A stretch of 64,000 nucleotides of DNA from Anas platyrhynchos (Eukaryota > Chordata > Aves > Anseriformes > Anatidae): positions 813,501-877,500 of the forward strand of contig NC_092606.1 in assembly GCF_047663525.1 (NCBI RefSeq), written 5' to 3'. Position numbers and translations under genes: made by a program. This document shows, piece by piece, positions 28,901 through 43,900 of this stretch. Below the pieces are notes generated by a model. That model did not search any database. It saw nothing but the letters and a program-made list of their open reading frames with translations, and was not told the DNA's origin. Every line of letters starts with the position of its first letter. Position 1 is the stretch's first letter.

Positions 28901-31900
28901 TGGTGCAAAGACTCCACATACTCTCGTGCTGAAGCAGCAAAGCGATCTTCTGATGTGCTCCCACTTGAATGCCGTTTCCGGATCTAGCACGCACACACAC
29001 ACACACAAAGAGTCAAGGCAGATCAAGCAGCATGGGAATGACTGTAATGACAGCCCAGTAAAACAGGAACACAGTTCCATTCAGACCAATCTCTGTAGAA
29101 TGCAACTTCTTCTGGAGCCAAGAGACCTCGCAGAGAAGCAAGGTCTCCCCTCTTTCAGTTTAAGACCATTCCCCCTTGTCCTGTCATTATCTGCCCGAGC
29201 AAAATATTGCTCTCCATCTTTTTTATAAGCCCCCCTTCAGTATTTTTAAGCTGCAATGAGGTCTCCCCAGAGCCTTCTCTTCCATCCCCAGCTCTCTCAG
29301 CCTTTCTTCATAGAAGTGCTCCAGCCCCCTGATCATCTTTGTGGCCCTCCTCTGGACTCATTCTAACATGTCCACAACCTTCTTGTGCTGGGGGCCCCAG
29401 ACCTGGAGGCAGTACTCCAGGTGGGACCTCACAAGGGCAGAGTAGAGGGGGACAATCACCTCCCTCCACCTGCTGGCCACTCCTCTTCTGATGCCCTGGA
29501 ACTCTGAAATAGATGCATAGTAAATACCTACTCCCAGCGCTGGGCGCTTTGAAGGTGAGTCTTGGCGACCATGAACTCCATGAATCCGGTGTCGTTGAAC
29601 AAGTTCATCTGCTGAAGGGTCTGTCCAGTAGTGATCAGCTGTTTTTAGCTTGGTGTACTCTAGGGCACATGGTCCAACTAAGAAAAATAGCCCAGGAAAG
29701 AAAACTGAGTCTGTTTGCACGTGTACGTAGTGTTACCCTGCTAGTCAAGAACCAAAAGTATTATTTTCCTCTCAAGCCAGGTGAATATTAATGATCACTT
29801 ACTGATCCTACAGGATCAGCACATAATACAGACAGTACATGTAATATCATATCCTATTACCTAGGGCTGCATAAAAAATATTTCTGTAGGATGCAACCCT
29901 GCCAAAGCAGCATTAACAATTCCAAGCTGCTAGCAAGCATGCTGCAAAAATACCATTTTCTTTCTATTCTTTGATCTAACTGATAATTAATAGGACTGGT
30001 CTCGGAGGCAACAGAACATCATCTCCTCTATTGCTCTACTACAGCTAGCCAAACTATGTGCTAGAGATAAAAATCACCTTTTGTAACAGTTATAAAATAA
30101 AATGGCTTAAGAAACAGTGTGTTTTCTTTAGCATAATAAGAAGTAACTTTGCAAGAACTTACCTAGAAGAGAAGCAAGTATTGGGCCACAAACAGGATCT
30201 GCCAGTAAAGCTTCTTTTTCATAATATTTACTAGGAATAAAAGATTGGAGACCAGTTAAAAACACTGGCTGTTATTTTTAAAAGCTCTTATGTCTCCCAG
30301 TAGTATTAGTCCATTAACTTTAAAAATATTACATTATTGCTTAACAAAAAGTAAGCCAAAGAAAGCAAAATAGATAATGGCAGTCATATACGAGGTCATA
30401 CTTAAAACATAATAAAAACTCAAACCAAATGCTCATTTGAAGTGTGAATTCAGACAACTAAATTATCTACATAAAAGGGAAGATTTAAGAGTTTAGAGTT
30501 CTAAGAGCTTTACCAAGGCTGAAAATTAAATCTAGACTGTGTATCTGTAGTGCTTTCCACGCTTGGTTTTAGTTTCAGTTCTAATGCAAAAGGAATTCCA
30601 GCAACAGAATTTAGCTGTGATTATCAAATACACTCTCTCACATAATGGGCAATAAGAAAATTGGCTACCAAAACCACCAGAAGTGGGACCAAAGGGATCC
30701 AAAACCCATACGTTTCCTGAGCTAGACAGGTAGAGGAAAAGCAGTTGCTAGGAATACCTAGAAATCACTGGTGCATGCACCTCCTCAGAAAGCTCTAACA
30801 GGGACTGACTGGCTCATGTACCAATCTCCAAAGAAGAAATGCTGTGCTGGGTTTGCAGGTAGTTAGGAGGCTTTTACCACATGGTGCGTAAAATGGAGGC
30901 ACTACAGGACATAATTTAGTGATGGCACTCTGTAGGTAAAGTTTATGGCTGGACTTGGTGATCTTGAAGGTCCTTTCCAATCTAGATGATACTATGATTC
31001 TACCTATTCTTAAAGTGTATTAAAATATATTGCAAGAAAGCTATGAAGAAATTAACTCGGCCTATTTTAGACACTCCCTTTATTATTAGATAATTTCCCA
31101 AACTCTATCAGTAACATTGACTAGATCTCCATGGAGCATAAAGGGAGCCTAGAACAATCAGTTCAATAAACCTACCCGCCAGACTTCTATATTTAATAAG
31201 AGGACCACCATCCCTACTCTTGATCCACATTCTGCCACTCATCAGCTGTATAAGCTCAGGCAAGTCACTTCCTCTCAGTATGCTCCTTCTGCCTCATCTA
31301 TTTTTGACACTGATCTTGAGAGGCAGGAGCTTGCCTTTTGCTAAATGTGTTTACCCAGTATATTTGATTTGAGGCTTTAGACACTAATGCAATATGGAGA
31401 CAAATAACAACTCTCTGTAAGCAATTTTGCCAGTTTTCCACAGAGACCGAGAGATCCACACATTCTTAAAACATCTTGTTCATCTGTAAGGAATGTTCTT
31501 GAAACACTGTCAGGAACAATGAACTACTACAAATAGTAGCTCTTGCAGTGACCCAAAAGTCTTCCCATCACAGCAGGCAAAGCTGACTTAAAAAAAAAAA
31601 AGTCAACAAATCTAAACACCCAAATATCTCAAAATGTCATTATCTGTCATCTCTTCCACTAGATGGGGCTCGAACTCTAAATCATCTCTTCCTCAAGAAC
31701 AGAGAAGCTGAAGAACTTAAACATGTAGCATTTGAGCAGTTATTTCACAAAATTGCATGAGAACAAGCCTTATTCACTGAGTGAGGTTCTCAAAATCAGA
31801 CACATCCAATTAAGGACACAGCCTTAACCCATCTGCATGCATGGAGAAGCCAGTATGGGAACACCTACAATACATGGCAATGAAACAATTGTGACCTAAT

Positions 31901-34900
31901 TCTCTTGTCACATATCAAGTGAATTATGTGGAAGTAAAAAAAAATCTTGTATCCATGTATCAGCAAACATCCTGACTCACTGGATACAAAATACCTTCAG
32001 TAACTGTGTCTGTGGGACACAGCCAACCTTCTCAGTTTCTTCTACACACAGCTCTTGAACTTGTTCTCAGAGGAACAGTTTTCTTTGAACAGCAGAAAGA
32101 CCCTTCTTCCAGTTTCTTTCTTTTTAATGGCCAGATAGATCATGAAAATAAAGCTGATGACAAAGAAAACAATAATGCAAACAAAAAAACTGTGAGACAG
32201 TTCCTCTGCCCTAAGCTCTCTCCCTTGTTCAGACCCTTAGGTGTTGGAGAGCCAAGAATGTGTCCCCCTAGGGCAGAAAGACTTACAAGAGCAGCACTGT
32301 GAACAAACTGCAACGGTAATTGCAAACTGGGCAGATATACTTTTCTGGGACCAGATATAACTTTGGGGTTCCTACCTTTCTCTTCTCATGGGAAATTGTC
32401 CCCAGGGTGCTCCATAATTCTTCTTAATCACTTATGGGAGAATGGGAAAGCACAAAGGGGAGTTCAGAACCACCTCTTGGGAAACCAAAGCTAATGCTGG
32501 ACAGTAGGAAATGACAGAATAGAGGACTTCTCTTTTCCCTTAAAGAGTCCCTGTGGATTACATCCGTAAAGCATTGATACTCTGCTCTAGTTTTCCAAGG
32601 GAAGTTTCACTTTACACAAAGCTCAAATTTTTGAAGAAGGAAATATGATTCAAAGAACCTTTTTGCACAATTCTAAGGTTTTACATCATTAACTTCCCCT
32701 GTTCTAACCTCATTTCCCTTCTTCCTGACATGCTAAAATTCCAAAGGGTTACTTTCAAACAAATATAAGTAAACTAAGCATTCCTGACCTACTAGAATAC
32801 ATTTATATTCCACTAAGTCACTGTGGTCTAGGTCCCATTAGAATTTCGGCACCTAATAACTACTGCAGCCTAAGGTGCCTTAGTGAGTGGAAAGGATCAG
32901 GGCTTCACATACTTCTGAATGCATTACTCTTTCTGCTAGCACTGTTTAATATTTTGCCAACTTTAGAAAAAAATAAAAAAACACCTTTACTAAATTGCAA
33001 GTTAGTTTTTTATCTGGTTTCTGGAGAGCTGTATGGCTGTTAGCATTTCTGTATGCCTGTACCATTGTCAAGGATTCAAAACAAGTGTTTTTTTTCTAAA
33101 TGACTGAATGACTTTGTAACTGGTTTTCTCCCTACCAGATCTATTCAGTATCAAAGAAGTTTGCAGAAGACTTTTGATGAAATCAAAAGACACTTAAACA
33201 CATTAGTCTAACAAACCTCTGTACTTCTTATTCTTTCCTTACCTGCAGTTATCAACAATATACTGCACAATCTTGTCAAGCACTTTCTCAATCAATGCTG
33301 TCCGAACCCATATGTGTTTGATGGCCTGAGGTGTCAGTACAGGTGTTTTACTTGTGGTTGATCCCTGCCTCTTGAGGGGTTCCTGTCCATTTGGCTGACT
33401 TTTCCTGCAAAAGGAGATAAAGTAAAATTTGTCAGAATTCAGACTCTCTTCCCCTCACTGGAAACCTTCCAGTGAAAAGAATGCTGTTGGAATACACACC
33501 ATGTATGTGACAAATGCATACCTGTACACTAGCTGTGTATATTATGGTGTTAGCACTCACCACTACTGGGGTGTGGAGTCTTAGTCAGTCCCTCACCTGG
33601 GATTTTCTGAAAATCACGGCTCTGACTACTGATTCAGGATGTTTCTGTTCTGGGCTATCAATCCAAGACATCTGTAAGGACTATCTAATTCAAGAGATGC
33701 TAAACAACTTCTAAAAAAAAGCCCCCAAACAGGTCTGTATTGGGTATGTCAGTCGTCCCTAACAAAAATATCTTCTTGCTATTGAAGCTTTAGAAAAAGC
33801 CCAACGTTTGAGCTCCTCCAAAACTTCCACATACTATAGGATGAAATGAGCAGGCAGCAAATCTCTTGCAGACCACAGGCCCCAAAAGAATGAAAACACA
33901 ACAAAATGCAAACTATAACGTAAAGTAAATTGCACTTGAACAGAAATTTGCTTCTTATCAAATAAAGCTTCATACTTATTTGGGAAAAGATTCTTGTCTC
34001 CTAGCTTTCTCTTGCACCTTCAAGCTCAAGCTACCCATGAGCCCACGAGGGCACAAAGCTGCTTCAGCATGAGATATTCCCACTGAGATCAGGAGCACAG
34101 AGTAGGATTTGAGATTAACACAGGCAGAGCTGTTGCAGGGAGCTCCTGCCACCCAATTGTCAGGCAGTCCTTGGGCACAGGCCCATCTTTTTATTCTCTG
34201 TAAAGCACCATGTATAGCTAGCTACAGCACAGTCTGTGCTAGTGTCTTGGCAGTGAGATCCTCTCTCTTACCACCTACAGAATGACAACAAGACAACTAA
34301 GAGATAAGCAACATCAAACTGAGAAACCAGAACTAAAGCAAATGAGCATCCAAAGCCAGCTGGGAGCTTGCTTGCAGCCAAGCCCCCTGCTTGTTCCGAC
34401 AGCATAATGTAGCACTGCAACAGGCCCACTGCAGAAATGGGGAGTTCAATGCTGTCTTTTAGTGACAGGATGGCAAGCTGGTTATACAAAGCAGAATCAC
34501 TTCCCAAGCTCGACTGTAAACAAGAACGTGGGCACTGCTCAGCAAGGTGGCCTCTGAACCACGCAGGAGGTTGTCACCCTTCCTGTGGAGTTACCTGCTG
34601 CCCAGCAAACCTATCTGAGGCCAGCCCAGGGGGCATTGTGCCTCAGGTACGCTGTGAGGAAGTGTTCTGCTGCAGGAACAGGGCGGTACTGTTTTCTGTA
34701 GATCCCACGTGTTATGCTTCATGCCATGCTACTGCACAGCTTCACACGGTAGAAATGCAGTTTCCATGGAGCAACAATAGTTGGGCACTGTTTTGGGTGA
34801 AGTCCATAGTACTTTGCATTTACACAGCCCCTAGTCTTCCATTAGGCCATGACAAAACCACTGCAAGGCAACACACACGTGCAGTGACAATCCCAAGTCA

Positions 34901-37900
34901 AGAAATAGACACCATCACTGATACCCTTCTTCCCAATATTTAAAAAACTAACTTGAATAAAACACCAGTCTAAATCAGTAGGCACATAAATAAAAAATAT
35001 ATCAAAACCAGGTATGTACTTGATAAAAAACTACATGAGTACATGAGGTCTGATAATTAGAAGAAGCCTAATAAAGATAAGAGCCAGAAAATTACACATA
35101 AATATAAGTGCTAATTTAAACAACTGTCAGTTATCGAAGACTTCAATGCAACACAAACACGCAGTTGCTCTCTTGACGAAACCATTTTTACAGCAAGTTG
35201 ATCAAAAGGCTAAAAAGTTCCTACAATCCACAAATATGTCTTAAGACTTAGCAGTGCCACTGTACAACAGTCTGTACAAATGGGAGAAAAAATGCTTCTG
35301 TCCTGTGTACAATACAAAATATTCTTCCCACAGGCTCATGCGCTGTGATTTTGGAGCACCTCTCCTATGAAGAAAGGCTGAGAGAGCCGGGGATGTTCAG
35401 TCTGGAGGAGAAGGCTCTGGGGAGACCTCACTGCAATCTCAAGTCCTCGACTCCAGTACAAATTCAGTTGCGCACAAGCCCAGCGCATGCCTAAATGCGC
35501 TCCTCCAGTCAGTCTCTCATTGCTGTCCATGTCTTCTCGAGTTCATCCTTTCACCTACTGCTCTTTGTATCCATTAACTCAACCATTTCTGCTGTGATAC
35601 CCACAAATCAAATCTGTTACTGGTTTGGCAAGAAGCGTGCCAAAGCAGCTTTTCCAGTAAGTCTGTTCTATCAGTTAAAACAGCTTTTCCAGGGAGTCTG
35701 TTCTATCAGTTCCTCTTGCCACCCACATCCCTTCCCACTAACAGTCCAAACTGGTCCATCAAACCCTGGCTGTGAGCGCTCTGTCAAATCACCAGTTATT
35801 ATTAACTTTTGTTGTTTTGTGTGGGCTGGACACCCTGATCCTCTACACTACAAGAAACCACACAAAACACCAAAGACCCAGTTCCCAAGCCCTGTCTCTT
35901 TGCTAACTATCAGCTTGATGACACAAAAACATTTGTCTTATAGATACAGACACTAAAGAGTCAAAGCTACAACAAATTTGGCTAATAAAAGACTCTGCAT
36001 GAACCAACAAGTCCGTAACCTCTCCAGGCTGCATACACATTGCGGGAATTTTGCTGGTCAACAGACATCAGCCTCACCTGCTTTCCACCTGCTGCTGCAG
36101 TTCCTGCACTTTCTTGCATATGTCCCCTGCTACTGCGTACGTCTTGCCAACTTTGGTGAACAGCGCAGCAACCTTGTCAGTCCGCAGGAAGCCAGCAGCC
36201 CTGCGCTTCAGCATGTGCAGGAGACATGCTTCCACAACACCTGTAAGAAAGGGAAGGAGATAAATTCATGGGTACTCCTGTCCTTCAGTCTTCTGCTTGG
36301 TGATTGTTGTCCGCTAACACCCACTGGCCAGGTGTGGAGACAAAAGAACAGGGAGATGCAGAGAGAGACAGACAGACTAGATCTCAAAATCAGATGATGC
36401 AAGTATATACCTCATCTGCAACAATAAGCACCTTGTAAGTTACAGGCAGTGGAAGAATTCCCGATTCTACTGAAAATGAACCCTGAAAACTAACCCAAGT
36501 CCCAGGCAAGACTAAATGGCATGTGGAAACACCACCTGCATGTAGCTAGCCTAGAAGCTCCAGCAGCTGAAGGACTACAGGATGTGTCTGTAATGAGCAG
36601 CATTAGTAGAGATGTCCCCTTGATTTTCAGCACTGCTACCCTACTGCTTCACTTTGCAAGACTGAGCAACTACCTGCTGAATGAATACACAAATAAGAGA
36701 AGCATTTATGAGGTATTAATAACTTCACATTTTGTGTCTTATAACTCTGGAAAAAAAATAATCTCTACTTGGCTTCCTGCTAACACATCCCTACCACATA
36801 AGTTAACCTAATGTGTGTTCTGAAAACACTACCATTTGCTCTTAAAGTGCTGAAAACAGCATTAGAAAAGCACCTGGGAAATGCGTTGTGGGATAACAAT
36901 GACACTATTTTGCTTTCAACTTTGGGGGCAGATATGTCTTTAAGCTGAGCAGCAATGGATAAATCTGACAGAAGGTAAACTTTCCATGGGAATCCCTGAT
37001 TTGCCTGTGGAAGAGCCAGTAGAATTAAATACTGATGGTTTGTGAATTTTAGATTGTAGCCCAGGAGAAGCAACAACCAAAAACCCACTGGGAATTGGTG
37101 TGGCAACAAAGCAACAGCGCAAATGGTCGCAGCTCCTGCAGAGCCCCGCTCTGCATCTCGTAGGAAACGCACTCGGATTGCATTTCACGAGGGTCCTGAG
37201 CAGCACGCCTGACCCTGCTCCCACACGGCTGTACCGCCCAAGCCAAAGCGCTGCCTCAGAAGACAACCACCCCTTTGCTTTTGCACCCCTGCCACGTGCA
37301 AAAGCTGAAGAGCAGCACTATTCTGTGAAAGAAAGGCCAGGAGACACGGGCACATCCCTGCCTGGCCCCTCGCAGCACCAGCTTATGCCAGGAAACATCT
37401 GCTGCAATCACAGGCCATCCGTAGGTGGCAGAGGCGCTGCCTGGCTGCCTGCAGCCTTACAAGCGGGAGCCCAGCGCTGACGCCATCCCTGCAAGCACGG
37501 CTGCTCCTGCTGGGATGCAGGGGGAGCATCTGTGCACCGCATCCAGAAGCAGCAGCGGGGGCGGGCGCGTTTGGCTGCCCCCAGGTTGTGCGAGGCCAGG
37601 CAGAGCGGCACGGGAAGAACAAAGCGATGACAGCACGGGGATGTTCTTCACAGCACAGCCCCAGATCCTGTCTAGCAACCATCACAAAGACTCTTAACTC
37701 GGCTGCTGTTTTGCTCTGCCTTTCAATTAGAAATGAAGGAAATATAAGAAGAAAAGCAGCTTTCCGGATGCCTGAAGCAACGCACTAATAATTGGTACCA
37801 AATCTGAAATGAAGCAACCTGCCTTTAAAAATAACTGCAAAGCGGCGCATTGCTGTTGCTTAGGAAACAGGCTCCCTTCCCACCTTCGCTGTGTTTTTTT

Positions 37901-40900
37901 TTCTTCCTTTAAAACAATAAAATATTGATGAAGCAAATTTAGTGAAAAGCATAGCAGGCACAGCTTTAATTATTCACAAACGTTGCAGCTGCCATGGAGG
38001 GCATTTCCACAGCGACTGCCCCTAAAGCTCCAGTATTTAATTATTCCATCATGACATTTCTCATCACAAGGACTTGGCGTAACATCAGTACCTGAGGGAC
38101 TGCAACACACGCGTAGTGGCTATTTGCAAGGGGAAAGACACTGGGATTCACTCCTGGAAATCCTCAAAATATGTGTTCCACGGGATGAGAGATTAATGCA
38201 GCACGTCCAGCTTTATGCGTAAGGTACCCTAAGATCTGGGTTTAGGTTTTAGTCCCAGCTGTAACTTGTGTGACCTTCCAGTCGCTTCATTCGCCTCTAC
38301 TTCACCACTGGACTGAGGCTAACACTACTATCTTCAACTTTTCTCACAGAGCTCCTCTATGCAAAGGAATTACTGCAGAATAGCTAATTGAATTTGATTT
38401 CACACCAGACTTAATGTGCATTGGGTTTCAAACAGTGGCTTTTATCCAGCTAAGGACAGAGATGTAAGGAGGAGAGAGAAGAGGCAGGAGATGTTAGATG
38501 CCTTCCTATTCCAACACCTGGGCAGAGGAGCAGGTGACGGGTGTCACCTCTTCAGTGCAGGGCAGCAGAAAGGCGCCCCTAACACAGCTGCACAAGAGCT
38601 GCACAGCACGTCGGGGGGCAGCTGCCTGGAAGATTCAAGGCCTTTTTGTCTTCTGCGTGCCCAGTGGCAGATGCTCTTATCTCACTGCCCTGCACCTCGT
38701 CAGCATCGCCCACAACAGCAGCATGCGTGCACATGCTCCACTTACCTTGTCTCTTTTTTTCCCCCCTTTTTTTAAACCTATCACAAAAACTAGATCTCTA
38801 TTTTCTAAACAGTGGATTGAATCAGTAAAAGCACACTTGCTACAGGGAAATACATCAGCAATTACAAACTCTTCTTCCTGGAAACCTCCATGCCTCTCCT
38901 TCTCTGTGCAGAAAGGCCTCCACAAGTCCGCTGCTCTGCACTTAGGCTGCTTATGCCTCTTGCATTCTGTTAGCCTGTAAGAGAATTAGCTTGTTTCTTG
39001 ACCACCTCTTGGATTTACATCAATTCTCCACGGCATGCTCTTGACATTCATTTTGTAGGCTTGTGGGAATAGGTGAAAACAAACAGAACTCATTTACCTT
39101 GCATGTAATACACCCCCTAGGTAAATCAGGTTTCTGCAAGTTTGCTACCTTTCCTTATTTATTAAGAAATCAGAAAAAGGTAATCGTCCTGCAGTTGCAA
39201 AGTGCAGAGCAGAGAGATTGCTGCCTGCAAATATAACACAGAGAACATTTCAGGGGGTATAGTTGGAAGAACCTTTCCTTATTTAAAGAAAATGAGCCAT
39301 TTTTCCCTTTCTGGAATCTACCAGTCTTGAAAGACATAACAAGAGATGAAGGCTTAGCTGTTCCTGGGGGACCTGGTAAAATCACAAAGACACCAACAGG
39401 CAGTTTTGCATACAAACAGGTAGCTTCTACACACACACACATGCTTTTATTTATTTGTCTGCACACACACGGGTAAATAACTGTTGTAGGCTTTCGAAGC
39501 ACAGCATAATGCAATCTCCAGCCTGCCTACTGTTGCTGTAGCTACAATGATATGTACAAGCAAAAACTGACTACAGAAGAACACAGCTACCCATTATGTG
39601 CCCACTGGAGGAGCAGCACTGTGCTTGGAAGAAAATCAACACGGCTCAGGTAATTCTTTTCTATCATTCAGCTGACAGCAGCCATCTCAAAATTCATTAA
39701 CTTCAGCCAATTTTGAGGAACATCCCCCGCAGTATCCACTGCTGAATTTAATTAAGTGCAGATTTGTTATTGATTTACAACAAAAATAATCTCTGTCCCC
39801 AACAGTTTTAATGAACGTCACATTTTTATGACTTCAGCAGGGATATTTCTTGCAGGGTCAGACCGACAACTTTGCTTTTCTCCTTTTTTGCCTCTATCAA
39901 AATCTCGGCAAGAGTTAATGGACCGAGTAATAAGAGAGCTCTAGGGGTGGGTTTGGAAGGGTGGTAAGCAGAGAAAAGGCCTGTGGAAGGATCATTTATG
40001 GGATTTATTTAGCAGATGAGATTTTCCTTAGACAGGAAGAAACACCACAGCTAAATGCCTTGTTTTCATGGAAACTGGGTACAGGGAATAGAATTCATGA
40101 AGCTCAAGAAAATAAGAACAAGCGAAAAGAGGAGGATGACAAGCAGTAAGACGCTCATGATCTCCAGCCGCTCTTGCTGTACCTAACTCATCACAGATCT
40201 GCCCAGCTCAAAACCAATCTCACCCCCAAGTTACAGCATGCCATGTCACTGAGAAGTGCGTGCAGAGCAGGTGAGACACCCAGAGGTACCGCGTTCTAAC
40301 CAAGAAGCAAGTGACTGCAGAGGAGATACCCAAATATGCTCCTTTGTCCCACGGGTACTGCTTTGTGCATTTTAAAGAAGGGGGGAAAACAGTATCGTAT
40401 GTGCTTAAGTCTCAATCCCCTTTTAACGTCCTGTTAAAAAGAAACAAATTGCTTCATAGAACAGAAAAAAGGTAAGATTACAGTAAGCAAAGTTCAGTTA
40501 AATATTTTCTTTATAATTACAACCTCAAGATAATGCCTCAGTAGTTATGTACAATCCCTGCTTTATTACCAGGCATTCCTTGATGTGGCCATGCATCAGA
40601 GTTATCTGTGCTGATGTGTCGCTTCCATTCCTGATGTACTCCTCCAACACTCTCTTTCAGCATATATCCATTTTTCATTTCACCACAAGGTTTTGGCAAC
40701 TGAAGCTTGCAGCTTCTCTGCAAGTCTGGTACATTTTAACGCTCTTATTTACAGCAGCCCCATCACGGTTATACTGGAACAACACCAGCACTGCTGACAG
40801 AGAGATTCAGCAAGGCAGTTAGAGGCACTCTTTCTGCTGTAGCTCATTCTGGCTGCTCAGCTGAGAAGTCACGATGCCTGATGTTAGGCCAATCGTGTGG

Positions 40901-43900
40901 GCATAAATATGTTTTCGTATTTAATTTCATTTTCCTTTCAAGCTGCAAAAGATAGACTTTTAAAAACACTTTTTATTACTTTTATTAGTATTACTTTTGC
41001 AATAAACCCCAGGGGAGGTATCCGAATGGACAGTCCTCAGTTCTAAAGATAACTCTGGCTAGGACACATCAGGGCTGGAATTTGGTGACCATTCCTCTGT
41101 AAAATCTCGAGCACTAAGTTTCAAGAACCTCAATACTCTTCTGAAAATGGAAGTGTTTCCATTAAACACTATTACGGGCAAATCAAAATAACTGAGGTTT
41201 CTCTAAATAATTGAATACGATCCAATTTGATGGCCCATGACTAACGTAAAATGTTTAGCAGAGTGCTGTAAAAAGCATAAGAAATCATATTTCACTTCTC
41301 AAGCTAAAAGCACGTGCAGTTTAAAAAATGATTTCACAACAGAGCTAATATTCACTCTTTTCTCCCCTTCTGTAACACTCTGCTCGTTACTTATAAGTAA
41401 CCTTTGGGGCACAATCGAAAAGCTTTCAAATTTGTGTGAAATAGTATTTGCCTCCCATCAATTATGATAATCTCTGGTACTCTCTTTGGGCTAATGTGTT
41501 TATGAAGTGAGGTAGAACCTCTGTAAACTATTTCATAAGCATTATTCATCACTGCAAATGTTCCATTTGTTTTCCAAATAGGAACAGAAATACAGGAAAG
41601 CTCGTATTTTGTTTACAAGAGACCTGCATTTCCATAGCTGATTAACTGCACTTTCTGAAATACCAACGCCAAGGATAGAAAGCTAAAAGCATGAAAATAA
41701 TAAAACGTCCATTTGGACAATGGTTATTTACATCTATTTCTATGTACATTACATCTCTGCAAGCTAAGAAAAAAAGAAAAAGGGGCAACAGATCTCTTAT
41801 TTTTTTGTCAGACCCCAGAAATATGATGCTATTTAGAAGCCTTGAGACAATTTCCTATAAACCCCAAAGCATAAAGCATCTGTTCCTAATGGAACTGATT
41901 TTCAGATGAACTGCAAACCTGCGACTCCAACTGAACTGTCTGGGAACAGCTTGTTGTGCACACAGACATGCAGGACAGTTCAAAAATGAGGTCCAGGCAA
42001 GCTCCAAATCAATTTCCTGTTCCTTTCATGGAACATCTGCTAATAATTTGTCGCCATGCTTTGAAGAGGAGGCAGAGAAAGGGTTTCTATCAGGAATTTA
42101 TTTCTCACCTTAAAAATGAACAAAGAAAGGTTTCCCACATTGCTACTTTCCATGATTTTACTGCAAGTTTGTGGATATTTGATATTCTTCTAAAAGCTTT
42201 ATTATCTTGCAGAATATCACTGGATGAGGATTTCTGCATAAGAACTTATTTAAGAATGCATTTCTATTCCTCAGTTGATTCTATTTTCCTGTCGTAACCT
42301 TTAATCCAGTCCTGTAACTTAGGGCCATGAAGGAAAATATTTCTGACTCATGATTTTTCATTACTCGGGGCTGGCAATCATGACGCTTGGTGACTCTGAT
42401 AATTGCTCGGATTTCAGGTCCCGAACGAGAAAAAGCAGAACACAAGCTCCAGAATCATAGAGTCATTGGTTCCTAATTAGATCTTCTCTTTCAAACACAA
42501 TTAACTTTGTGCAAAATGGGATAACAAGTCATCATAAAGCTAATGAAGAAAACAGTCCCACAACTAACTGCATTTGTGTTGTTAACCCTTAGGCATGTTA
42601 CCAGCCTGGGCTCCCAACTAGCAGCGCAGGCCCCCCCACAGCTCGGGCACACTGCTAACCCCGAGCTTCCCCAGGCTCCCGGCCTGGAGCAGTCACCAGC
42701 CACGCTCACGTTCAAAGGCCTCCCGGTCTGCCTTTGCCAGCTTTGACAGAGACATTCTGCGGGATTTCAATTAAAACTATTTGATTGCATTCCTGCAACC
42801 ATTTGCAGACCCTGAAACTTAAGCACTTAACCAATCTCAGCCTGAGCGTCTGGCGGTGTGCTGCAGAAGATGCAGCCTCCCAGCTGCTGCCCTGCTGTCT
42901 GCCAGCTCCAAAAGGAACGGGGCACCAACCTCCTGTACCTGGTTAAAGCTGGGAAGTAACTGTGAAAAGGTTTGATAAAAAGGCTCTCTGAAATAAAAGC
43001 GAGAGGACTTCGTGCCTCACAGCCCCCAGCCCGCCACGCAGGCAGCAGGTCACGGAGCACACGATGCCCTGCCTGGGAACACCGGGGGTGCACTAACACG
43101 CACACGGGTTAAAGACAGTGCCTCAGGGTTGCTGAGCCCGAAGGGCAGCACTAACACCAGCCAAGTACTTCACAGAAGCCATTTTCATTCTCGTCAGTCT
43201 GGAGCCCAGCTCTGATGTAACACAACCTGTCCAGAGTCAAAAGCAGATATTCTGGTCTTGCTGCACTGAAGCATACACAGGGAACCTGGACGAGGTACTG
43301 CACACCTCAGAGAAATTATCCTGAGAAGTACGACAACATTTCCCTATCGGCTGGGTGTTACGCTATGGACCTGGAGGTCACCCCCAGAATAAAACAGCCT
43401 CTCACTGCAGTGCCCTGAACAGAGCTCGCTTTGCGCATCTCCCTCTCCATCATCACACAGGCAGAAGAGAAGAAAGTTGGCTGCTACAAAAATAAATAAA
43501 TAAATACACTTAATACTCATAATGCTTTAAGAAGGAATATCATCAGGAACGAGGGGGCCACTTTGGGAAACTGTGCAGTAGCATTACACTGCCTGCTTTG
43601 GCTCCAGGGTCAACTAGACATGCGACAAGCACAGCCACCAGCATGTGAGTGCTGCAGCTGTCACCTCTCCTGCAGCACAAGGAGCTCCAAAGGACAGTGG
43701 GCACCAAGCACCACGGGAGAAAAGGAACGGAGAGCGGCAGTGACCTAGCGATAAGCCTGTCCAGTCCCCAGCACAGCTCCCGTGCAAACCCCAAAAGGTC
43801 CCAGAGGAGGTTTGGTGCCACAGCTGCATGGGACAGCAGGGGAACGCCCCCCCCACTCTTGTCTCCATTCGCATCCCAAGGACCACGTGGCAGAGGCTCA

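Larger units (their letters stand above)
33405..36077 (-). other. SGSM2: SGSM2 intron 3
   Basis: A 2.7 kb intron. It holds a plus-strand CR1 fragment (about 35350-35442) and a 31 bp tandem duplication (35646-35711). Nothing else is recognised. Confidence 0.8.

Noticed and set aside
29358-29720. Open frame joining SGSM2 exon 6 to CR1 reverse transcriptase residues
   Set aside because: It looks like a fusion protein, but it is read-through of the exon 6 donor into intron 6; exon 7 continues the real protein.
34437-34943. 168-codon plus-strand open frame
   Set aside because: Intron 3 sequence with no known family resemblance.
37100-37650. GC-rich patch that could be an alternative promoter
   Set aside because: No in-frame exon with a good donor that joins exon 3 was found, and CpG density is well below that of the 55.2 kb island.
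42451-42473. agaatcatagagtcattgg, similar to a reversed CR1 end
   Set aside because: Only about 20 nt match and no CR1 body follows; too short to call.
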